The notes below the pieces were generated by a model, which searched no databases, was not told the DNA's origin, and saw nothing but the letters and a program-made list of their open reading frames with translations. Position numbers and translations under genes: made by a program. A stretch of DNA of 64,000 bases from Sorex araneus. Its lineage: Eukaryota; Chordata; Mammalia; Eulipotyphla; Soricidae. The stretch covers positions 111,163,035 through 111,227,034 of the forward strand of contig NC_073305.1 in assembly GCF_027595985.1 (NCBI RefSeq). The letters are read 5' to 3'. This document shows, piece after piece, positions 56,420-64,000 of this stretch (its first letter is position 1; each line of letters starts with the position of its first letter).

Positions 56420-59400
56420 GTACGGCGCCTCCCTCCCAGCTCCCCGCGCTCCGCCCCTGCTTCCTGCGTCCCGGACGCGCCCCCGGGCCGCGCTCGTCTG
56501 ACCGTCCCCTGCTTCTCCCCCTCCCCAGCAGGTCGGCGGGCTTCTGGAGGCCCTGGCTGGACAGCCCCGGGGACCCCCGAGGACGCGCTCAGCCCCTCGT
56601 CCCACCGGAAGTGAGTGCGGGGCGTCCCGCGAGTGGCACCTCTCGGGGACGCTGAGCTGGGGCCGGACCGAGAAGCCGACGAGCGCCCGGGAGATCGCGC
56701 CCGCCGTGGGTGCGGCGTGTGCACCCGGGAACGTGGGGGCGGACGCCGCGGACCCCCCCCCCCACCTTCTCCCCGGGAGGTTGCGGAGAAAGAACCCCCG
56801 GGACTGTTCCGAGCAGCGCGTGTGCAGTTTCTGCACGAACGTGAGTGCTAACCCCGACCACTCTCCTTTCCCGCAGATGCCCGGCGGCCCCGGGAGCAGC
56901 GGAGCCTCCGGAAAGCTTTCGCAGTACAGACACCCCGTCAGGTGAGTGAGAGTCACCCCTAGGCCCTCTGACCCCCACCCCACAGCCCAGTTCCGGAGCG
57001 AACGCTGCAGTTGTTCTCTTGGGAGGAGAGAAAAAAAAAATCCATGTTCAAGGTTATTTTATCCTCCCTATCCCAGAACGTGTGAACTCTCGTTCAAGAA
57101 TGTACCATGATGAGGAACTGCAGATGTGTAGTAGAATGATGCTCACGAGGCAGTTTTAAAAATAGAAACTCTATTTAAAATGCTAAAGGGACCGAGTGAA
57201 ATTGATTTCACTCGAGGCACTGTGGCTTATTCCCTTGTAACCCGTTAGGAAGAAGTCGTGCGGTGCGGCAAATGAAGCTTTGCAGATTAGAGAAAAATAA
57301 TATTTAATGAGAAGCGGAAAGAGGACTTAGAGATCAGAAGAGATTTGATACAGTGTGTGAGGATCGCGTTTTCTGTTGTAAGCCACGGGAGGAAAGCCTT
57401 TCTTTAAGCTCCTTGTAACTTTTTATTCACGTGCAAGGTTAATTCTACAGTTTGTTTGCTTCGGAAGCCGTTAGGTGAAAAGCCAAATGATGTTTGTAAG
57501 GTATATGCATGTATGTTTAAATAGTATGTAGCTGTCATTAATTTTCTCTCACGTTTTGACTCATAAGGGACAGGGAAAACAATGAGGGCCCTGCGACAAG
57601 TATGTGATGAGGTTTACATTCCTCAGTTTATAAGTACTACAGAACTATGAGGCATCTAAATCTGCCAGGGGGACATCCAGAGTTTATCCTGGGTTTCCTG
57701 GGATGGGGTGATGAGTATTGAGATTAGTTAGGATGGATGGTAGCACAGAGAAGGGGAGAGAGAAATGGCACAAAAGAGATGCAGGATGTTTTAGGTAGAA
57801 TTTTGTGCTCATCCAGTATTTGGCATTGACACCCATGGACTTTATTTTATACAGGATGTAGGGAGGGTAGAGGGAAGGTTAAAGAATTTTAACTAGCCAA
57901 GTGGTGTAAGCAGATGTGTGTTTCAGGAAAATCACTGAAGAGATATACAGGCTTGGTTTGAACGTGAAAGTAAAATTAGAAATTATTTTTGTGGTACAGG
58001 CAAGAATGTTAAGGAGGCCCGCCAAGACATTGAAAGTAGAGGCGGTTGCAAGTGGGGAATAAGTTTACTGACAATACACTAGGCTTATCATGTATTGAAT
58101 ATGAAGAGGACAAGACAGTGGCCCCAAGTTTGTGACTGAAAAAAGTGAATGCTATACTATGGAAAAGAAATGAGGACTTGAAACAGATCTGATGGCAATA
58201 CAGCCATCTAGTTTTCTTTTTTCATTCTTAATGGGATTCGGAGGTGTCCAAACAGCTGCATAGGTCACGGGCTCAGCAGGAAGATCCCAGTAGAAAATAC
58301 AGCTTTGGGTAAGTGAATAGTTGGGGAAATTATGGCAGTTGGTCAGAGAAAGAGAGAGAGAGGAGAGAGAGAATGTTGAAACACTTGACAAGAAACACTC
58401 AGAACAGGAAAGTGTGGAGTTCTGGGGGGGGGGGGGGCGGGAATGACCAATTAAAATTTTGGGTCAAATGAGACAATAATAATGACAATAAACAACAGTC
58501 TTTGAGTTTTGGCAGTTCCAATGGGACATAAAAAATGAGTTGTTTGTATATTAGCGATTTTTCTCTTTTTCTCTGGGCTACTGTAGTAGTTTTATTTCTA
58601 CTACATTTTTGTTGTTATTGTTATTGTTTTGGGGTTTTGGGTCACACGTGGTGGTGCTCAGGGGTTACTCCTGGCTCTGCACTTGGGAATGAATTCAAAG
58701 CAGTGCTTGGGGGACTATATAGGATACCCAGAGGATTGAACCTGAATCGCCGCCGTGTAAGGCAAGCATTCTACTTGCTGTACTGCTGTTTCAGCACTAT
58801 ATTTCCCACTCTTAAATTTATTTTGTTTATTTTTATTTTCTAACCTGTAATACTGCGTGCTTCAGTTCTTTTCATTTAGCTATCAGCTTCTTGAGGCCAG
58901 AAAACATGATTTCTTCATCATTGAATTATCAAATATTCCTGGCACAACAGATCATTACAATATATATTAATTAACTGAAATATTGATGGCTACTTATCTA
59001 GCCTCAAATCACAAACATTTCTTTTTACTAATTTTGCTAGAAACATTTATAAACTACATTAAACATGAAAATTTGTAAGTGTAGTGATTCAAAATAAATT
59101 AAAACAAAATAAATTAAAAAAACAAGAAAAAGCACATATTTTAAATGTATAGTGTATTGAACATATAACCTTTGCTTTGTTAGAATTATTTATATACTCT
59201 AAATTATTATATATTTTTTACATTGGGTGCTATTTATAGAAAAGTGACTACATCATAGTCAGGGATTCAACCCTAAATCTCATTTTTTCTTTACTGTAGA
59301 TAAAAAATGAAAGACTAGATACATATTTGTTAGAAAATTTTAATTTGGGGATAATTGTGCTATTGTACAGAATTATTGTAGAAAGTCAGTATCATTCTCA

Positions 59401-59957
59401 TAATTTCAATGTGGTGTTCCTAAAGTTACATGGACTGGGAAAGGGGAGAGAGATGAAATTAAGTTGGAATTAAAGGTGGTCATTCTATACCTCAAATTGG
59501 GAGCACACAGACAAGCTATATGTTAAATTATCCTCATGAAGAATTTAGTGGGGTTTTTTAAAGAATTTTTTTTGCTTTATCCTTTAGTTTGAATAAAGAA
59601 ATAAAACCAATTATTTATACTTTGTCAAGAATACTTCATGAAAGCTGATATATAATTTTCATTCTCTTGAAAGGCTATATTTATTCAAATGGATAAACCA
59701 ATTGTTAAATATATCATGCTCTTGAAATTTGAACATTCCATGAGTATAAGGATTTTTGACCCAAGGAAGTAAAATAAATTGTGTTGTATGCTTCTTTCAG
59801 ACTATTTTGGCCAAAATCAAAATGTTATGATTACTTATATCAAGAAGCAGAAACTCTACTGAAAAACTTTCCAATTCAAGCCACAATTTCTTTTTATGAA
59901 GATTCTGATAGTGAAGATGAAATTGAGGAGCTGATCTGTGAGAATGAATCTGATTAG
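56346..59957 (+). CDS. RIPPLY2: RIPPLY2, transcriptional corepressor (4 coding exons)
   Basis: Ripply2 is a nuclear adaptor that recruits TLE/Groucho corepressors to T-box factors such as Tbx6, ending their activity and helping set somite boundaries in the presomitic mesoderm. Joining 56346-56419, 56529-56610, 56877-56941 and 59801-59957 gives an in-frame protein of 125 aa; human RIPPLY2 is 128 aa from memory. WRPW, the TLE-binding motif, is at residues 31-34 (FWRPWLD). The Ripply homology region runs from about 65 (HPVRLFWPKSKCYDYLYQ) to 105 (FPIQATISFY), and the last ~20 residues are acidic (EDSDSEDEIEE). The start is chosen for its Kozak-like context (GTGCCATGG) and the nearby TATA motif. 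Introns are 109, 266 and 2859 bp, all GT-AG. The N-terminal ~25 residues are Arg/Pro-rich and look unlike the human protein. In other mammals CYB5R4 lies just downstream; it is not seen here. Confidence 0.96.
56529..56610 (+). CDS. RIPPLY2: RIPPLY2 coding exon 2 (WRPW exon)
   Basis: Pyrimidine tract, then a tandem CAGCAG acceptor. Using the first AG (56527-56528) keeps an extra arginine; using the second (56530-56531) starts the exon at 56532 and drops one codon without changing frame. The WRPW codons are at 56545-56556. Donor GAA|GTGAGT, phase 0. Confidence 0.93.
56877..56941 (+). CDS. RIPPLY2: RIPPLY2 coding exon 3
   Basis: Acceptor CTCTCCTTTCCCGCAG. Encodes residues 53-73 (MPGGPGSSGASGKLSQYRHPV), with two bases of codon 74 left over. 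Donor CAG|GTGAGT. Confidence 0.95.
58339..58438. repeat. AG-rich run and G homopolymer in intron 3
   Basis: AGAGAGAGAGAGGAGAGAG at 58348-58372 and a 14-base G-run at about 58424-58437. Confidence 0.9.
58609..58796 (-). mobile_element. tRNA SINE in RIPPLY2 intron 3
   Basis: Minus strand: GTCACACGTGGTGGTGCTCAGGGG, GCTTGGGGGACTATATAGG, GATTGAACCTGAATCGCC. Antisense to the gene. Confidence 0.88.
59801..59957 (+). CDS. RIPPLY2: RIPPLY2 coding exon 4 and stop
   Basis: Acceptor TATGCTTCTTTCAG. Completes Arg74 and encodes LFWPKSKCYDYLYQEAE, then NFPIQATISFYEDSDSEDEI, ending at TAG 59955-59957. The most conserved part of the protein. Its AT-rich base composition contrasts sharply with exons 1-3 in the CpG island. 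Confidence 0.97.
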
Positions 59958-60050
59958 TTACTGTTTATGACATTCAAAGCTTGTAAGACTTAAATTTAGT
60001 GTATAAATGTATCATAATACTTTAAATAACTTATTTGTACATAATTTATT

Positions 60051-60061
60051 AATAAAATAAA
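60051..60061 (+). terminator. RIPPLY2: RIPPLY2 polyadenylation signal
   Basis: Two overlapping AATAAA hexamers at 60051-60056 and 60056-60061, about 95 bp after the stop codon. Cleavage is expected near 60075-60085, so the 3' UTR is short. Confidence 0.85.
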
Positions 60062-60593
60062 ATATTTTATAATTGCTACAGTAGTTTGAACTTCTTTATC
60101 CATACACTATAACTCAATGATATAATTTATAGTCACCATTTACAAATATTTTGGCTATATTTTCACCACTTAGGGTTTATAAAATATAGTTTTGATCTTT
60201 TTGTTTTGGTCTCTAGTTTTGATCAAATTATAACTGTATCTTTAATTTATATATTTAGTTTTAGTGTATGAAAATACTTAATTTTAGTGCTTCTAACATT
60301 GGCATTTCTTACTCATTTCCTTTTTAGATAATAAAGTATATCTGATATTAAGCAGTTTCTGAATTGTTACATATTTGCCAGCAGATATATGTCAGTTGAA
60401 AAATACCTTAACTCCTTGAAAATAGAAATAATCTTTAGGGATATTAAATTTTAGGAACCGTGAATGAATGATGAGTCAAGTAATTTTCACTTAAACAGTT
60501 CTCTGCTGTGCTAAATGTAATAGAAAAAAAATAATGTGAATGCTCACTCTTGATGACTCTACACTGAGAGAATTCCAGATTAAAACACAGTGT

Positions 60594-61796
60594 CTTTTTT
60601 TAAAATTTTATTGAATCACTGTGAGATGATTACAAGCTTTCATGTTTGGGTTACAATCTCACAATGATCAAACACCCATCCCTCCACCAGTGCACATTCT
60701 GCACCACCAATATCCCCGGTATGTCCCCCCTTTCCCATTCTCCCCCTGCCTCCACGGCAGACAGTATTCCCCATACTCTCTCTCTACTTTTGGGCATTAT
60801 GCTCGAAACAAAAACACTGAGAGGTCATCATGTTTGGTCCATTATCTACTTTCGGTATGCATCTCCCATCCCGACTGATTTCTCCAGCCATCATTTTCTT
60901 TTTTTTTTAAATTTATTTATTAGTGAGTCACAGTGAGGGTACAGTTACAGATTTATACATTTTTGTGCTCATGTTTCCCTCATACAAAGTTTGAGAACCC
61001 ATCCCTTCACGAGTGCCCATTCTCCACCACCAATAAACCCAGCATCCCTCCCCCCTCCCCCAATCCTCCCCCCCACACTGTGGCAGGGTCTTCCCTTTTG
61101 TTCTCTCTCTCTAATTAGGTATTGGGATTTGCAATAAAGGTGTTGAGTGGCCATTGTATTCAGTCTCTAGTCTACATTCAGCACACTTCACCCTTCTCCT
61201 GCGTGGCCTCCAACCACATTTTACTTGGTGTTCCCTTCTCTATCTGAGCTGCCCTTTTCCCAGAATGTGAGGCCAGCTTCCAAGCCATGGAGTCAACCTC
61301 CTGGTACTTATTTCTACTATTCTTGGGTGTTAGTCTCCTACACTGTTATTCTATATTCCACAGATGAGTGCAATCTTTCTATGTCTGTCTCTCTCTTTCT
61401 GACTCATTTCACTTAGCATGATACTTTCCATGCTGATCCACTTATATGCAAACGTCATGACCTCATTTTTTCTAACAGCTGCATAGTATTCCATTGTATA
61501 GATGTACCAAAGTTTCTTCAATCAGTCATCTGTTCTAGGGCACTCGGGTTTTTTCCAGATTATGGCTATTGTAAATAATGCTGCGATGAACATATGAGTG
61601 CAGATGTCATTTCCAGCCATCATTTTCTTAGTGATCCCTTTTCTATTCCATCTGCCTTCCCCTCTCTGCTCATGAAACAGTCTTCCAGCTATGGGGCAAT
61701 CCTCCTGGCCCTTGTATCTACTGTCCTTATGTGTCAGCCTCATGTGATGCTATTCTATACTCCACAAATGAGTGCAGTCCTATGTCTGTCCCTCCC
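60594..61796 (-). mobile_element. Outer L1 (type A 3' UTR), split by a younger L1
   Basis: Pieces 60594-60900 and 61613-61796 on the minus strand form one type A L1 end. Exact 14-bp duplication TTAAAACACAGTGT at 60580-60593 and 61797-61810. Lies ~0.5 kb downstream of the RIPPLY2 polyadenylation signal. Confidence 0.95.
60901..61612 (-). mobile_element. Inner L1 (type B 3' UTR)
   Basis: Minus strand: GTGAGTCACAGTGAGGGTACAG, ACAAAGTTTGAGAACCC, then the ORF2 C-terminus (CAGCTGCATAGTATTCC). Exact 17-bp duplication CCAGCCATCATTTTCTT at 60884-60900 and 61613-61629, copied from the outer L1. Confidence 0.96.
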
Positions 61797-61810
61797 TTAA
61801 AACACAGTGT

Positions 61811-62103
61811 TTAAATGGCATGATTTAAATTGTGTCCAAAAAAAGGGAACCATTAAAAAACAGTATTTGATAGTATTTTTCCATTTTTGTCTCAGTGGGA
61901 GTTACTAAGGCATTTGCCAATCTACCTACTTTAGCCAAATCTTAAATTTAAGACATTTACTGATTTCTCTGTGTTATTAATCTTCGTAAAACCAGACTGT
62001 TTGTTTTGTTCTTCCCTTCGGTTACTGGGGGGGAAATGGGAAAGTGAAAGTGCTGATATCCGTAATGAAACATAGAACTCTCAGATTGCTTTTTCAAAAG
62101 AAA
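61811..62103. other. No recognised feature
   Basis: Short unique spacer. Confidence 0.5.
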
Positions 62104-62260
62104 AATCAGAGAGAGCTCAGGAGTTAAGACAGTTGCCTTGCGTGTGACTTACCCGGGTTTGATCCCAGCACATGATGGTTTCTTGAACACCTCCAGCAGT
62201 CACTCATGCATCAACAGTCACTTGTGCACTAAGCACATCCCACTGTAGCCCCACAACCAA
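62104..62260 (+). mobile_element. Old tRNA SINE
   Basis: GTTGCCTTGCGTGTGACTTACCCGGGTTTGATCCCAGCAC holds the head and B box. The 3' part is decayed. Confidence 0.75.
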
Positions 62261-62262
62261 AG

Positions 62263-62505
62263 TCACTGTCACTGTCACTGTCATCCCGTTGCTCATCGAT
62301 TTGCTTGAGTGGGCACCAGTAACGTCACCATTGTGAGACTTGTTGCTGTTGTTTTTGGCATATTGAATACACCGCGGGGAGATTGCCAGGCTCTGCCATG
62401 TGGGCGAGATACTCTTGGTAGCTTGCTGGGCTCTCAGAGAGGGGCAGAAGAATTGAATCCGGGTTGGCTGCGTGCAAGGCAAAGGCTCTACCCACTGTGC
62501 TATAA
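62263..62505 (-). mobile_element. Composite SINE with clear tandem tail
   Basis: Minus strand. Three CACTGT units at 62263-62281, then CATCCCGTTGCTCATCGATTTGC, the RTE-derived body, and a head ending CTACCCACTGTGCTAT. Shows best that this class ends in a short tandem repeat instead of poly(A). Confidence 0.95.
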
Positions 62506-62537
62506 ATCTTTTTAATCCCTTTTTATTTTTTATTTGA

Positions 62538-62697
62538 GGGGCTGGAGAGATAATACTAAGGATAGGGCACTTGTTTGTGCATGCTGACCTGGATTGATCT
62601 TTGGCATTTCATATGGTCCCAGGTGTAATTCCTGAGTGCAGAGCCATGAATAAGCCCCAAACACAGCTAGGTGTGATCCTACCCTCAAAAAGGAAAA
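62538..62697 (+). mobile_element. tRNA SINE
   Basis: GGGGCTGGAGAGATAATAC head, CATATGGTCCC, TAATTCCTGAGTGCAGAGCCATG, CTAGGTGTGATCC. Confidence 0.87.
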
Positions 62698-62842
62698 TTA
62701 AAATCTCTATGCATGTATCACTCAGCTTCAAACTTACCTGTGTGTCCATACATATTATCATATAAAACAGCTTAATATGTCATTTCAACTGTAAATAGTT
62801 TTGTTTCTTAAAAGTAGAAGTGTTTTTTAGAAATGATTACCT

Positions 62843-62925
62843 AGGGGACAGGGGCAATAGCTACCATAGAGCACCTGATTGGCATGTATGAGACCTTGTA
62901 CTTGATCAGTGACATCAAAAATTTT
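62843..62925 (+). mobile_element. SINE head fragment
   Basis: AGGGGACAGGGGCAATAGC...GAGCACCTGATTGGCATG...CTTGATCAGTGACATC resembles a decayed head followed by a short body and A-rich end. Confidence 0.5.
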
Positions 62926-62949
62926 TTTTCTAGTTATGAAGTACTTTTT

Positions 62950-63198
62950 GTACTGGAGCTGTAGCACAGTGGGTAGGGCATTTGCCTCACATGCAGATGA
63001 CCCAGATTCGATTCCTCTGTCCCATTCAGAGAGCCTGGCAAGCTACTTGGAGTATCCTGCCCGCACAGCAGATCCGGGCAAGCTACCTGTGGTGTATTCA
63101 ATATGCCAAAGACAATAACAAGAAATCTCACAAATGGAGACGTTACTGGTGCCTGCTCGAGCAAATTGATGAACAATGGGAGGACAGTGCTACAGTGC
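62950..63198 (+). mobile_element. Composite SINE, full length with target duplication
   Basis: Head TACTGGAGCTGTAGCACAGTGGG, then body, the ATGGAGACGTTACTGG junction and a GACAGTGCTACAGTGC tail. Exact 14-bp duplication ATGAAGTACTTTTT at 62936-62949 and 63199-63212. In one frame the 3' end still reads KWRRYW..LEQIDEQ, the ORF2 C-terminus of the RTE. Confidence 0.96.
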
Positions 63199-63212
63199 AT
63201 GAAGTACTTTTT

Positions 63213-63676
63213 ACTTGAAAAGTTTGAACACACATTTCCTTCTAATTATGAATATACTATGGAATTTTAAAGTATAGAGCCAAATTTAAGCCACATTTGT
63301 AGTTGGGGAAAGTTAGTAATGGAAGGAGTGTGGGTGGGGGTGAAATTTAGATATTATTTGTTTAAATTCTGTACCACTGGATTCCACTCTTAGGATGTGT
63401 GTCTCCTTCAAGGAGCATACAAAAACCCTACCAGGTTACCCATGTGAATCTCAAGAATGAGGGATTGATGATTGGCACAGTATGAGCATTTTTCTCAAAA
63501 ATATGCAATTATGAAAACTAACATTGATCTCTCAAAAAGTTAAAGAGCACCTGCCATTGAATTCGAACTTTTAATTAGAGTCAGTAATTAAAAGACATGT
63601 AATTTAATTCCTATTAAATAAAACTTAAACTCATTATATAGATGGAGGAAACGAGATATTTAAAGTAATGTACATA
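63213..63676. other. No recognised feature
   Basis: No exon of a downstream gene recognised. Confidence 0.5.
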
Positions 63677-63689
63677 AGATTGCTGAGTT

Positions 63690-63862
63690 TCTTTTTTGTT
63701 TTGATTTTGCGCCACACCTGGTGGTGCTCAAGGCGCTCAAGACAGTGACTCTACACTCAGGAATTACTCCTGATGTGCTCCAGGATCACATGGGATGAAG
63801 GGAACCTGGGTCAGCCACGGGCAAGGCACATGTCTAACTCGCTGTACCATCGCTCTGGCCCT
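63690..63862 (-). mobile_element. A-tailed tRNA SINE with target duplication
   Basis: Minus strand: GCCACACCTGGTGGTGCTC, GGAATTACTCCTGATGTGCTC, ACCATCGCTCTGGCC. Duplication AGATTGCTGAGTT at 63677-63689 and 63863-63875. Confidence 0.92.
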
Positions 63863-64000
63863 AGATTGCTGAGTTATTTAATGAAGAGTGTCTTCTATAC
63901 CAACCTGACTCGTTTTTGGTTTCCTTCTAAGAAACATTTTCTCAAAGTCTAACTCTTAAACATAGCTGTTCAACACTACAATTGGGGGCGTTTTCATTTT

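Larger units (their letters stand above)
56040..56990. promoter_or_regulatory. CpG island over the RIPPLY2 promoter and exons 1-3
   Basis: Abrupt change from AT-rich flanks to GC-rich sequence dense in CpG (for example 56180-56330 and 56470-56720), typical of a developmental gene promoter. GC-box-like runs (GGGAGTGGGGAGGGGCGCGG) lie at 56242-56261, just 5' of the TATA motif. Confidence 0.9.

Noticed and set aside
55991-56614. 207-codon plus-strand frame across the RIPPLY2 promoter and exons 1-2
   Set aside because: It reads through the TATA motif and intron 1 and gives low-complexity sequence. The exon model fits the family better.
56039-56983. 314-codon open frame on the minus strand over the RIPPLY2 CpG island
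   Set aside because: GC-rich DNA has few stops. The frame is antisense to well-supported exons and shows no known domain.
60080-64000. First exon of the expected downstream gene CYB5R4
   Set aside because: No CpG island, start codon with fitting exon, or cytochrome b5/reductase motif is visible; it probably begins beyond the window.

Overview
The window is mammalian nuclear DNA, almost certainly from a shrew of the genus Sorex (most likely the common shrew). The repeats say so. There are dozens of copies of one tRNA-derived SINE head (A box and B box intact at 45073-45083 and 45116-45126). L1 tails with two distinctive 3' UTRs are common. There is also an RTE-clade LINE which, from memory and unchecked, has been reported as a horizontal transfer shared between the common shrew and parasitic nematodes. 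Old mammalian repeats (MIR, L2, ERVL-MaLR) are present too. There are no prokaryotic features.

The only host gene I can support is RIPPLY2, on the plus strand at about 56.3-60.06 kb. It has a TATA motif in a CpG island, four coding exons with consensus splice sites and a terminal AATAAA. The predicted protein is 125 aa, with the TLE/Groucho-binding WRPW motif, a Ripply homology region and an acidic tail. From 1 to 55.8 kb I see no host exon, which fits the gene-poor interval I recall upstream of RIPPLY2 in other mammals. The downstream neighbour I would expect (CYB5R4) is not visible before the window ends.

Layout. 0-16 kb is dense in L1 fragments and SINEs. It includes an RTE tail inserted into an old L1 with a 10-bp target duplication, a nested L1 pair near 11.4-13.1 kb, and a solo LTR at 15.34-15.88 kb. 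16-31.9 kb is sparser, with a 1.03-kb solo LTR, MIRs, an old L1 and an internally deleted RTE derivative. 31.9-35.1 kb is the most complete RTE copy, on the minus strand, with endonuclease and reverse-transcriptase remnants and a 94-codon open frame just before ORF2. 36.4-47.5 kb is L1-rich, including a 2.5-kb 5'-truncated L1 with target-site duplications. 47.5-55.8 kb holds SINEs, an interrupted L2, an LTR-like block and an unusual composite repeat at 50.3-50.8 kb. 56-60 kb is RIPPLY2, and 60.6-63.9 kb is a nested pair of L1s followed by a SINE cluster.

The most interesting system is an apparent LINE/SINE parasitism. One SINE class joins a tRNA head to a piece of the RTE ORF1 region and then to the very end of RTE ORF2 plus its tandem tail. 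A second class uses the same tRNA head with an A-rich, L1-style tail. At least two further RTE-related chimeras are present. This resembles the known origin of bovine BovA from BovB, but in an RTE lineage that may have come from nematodes.
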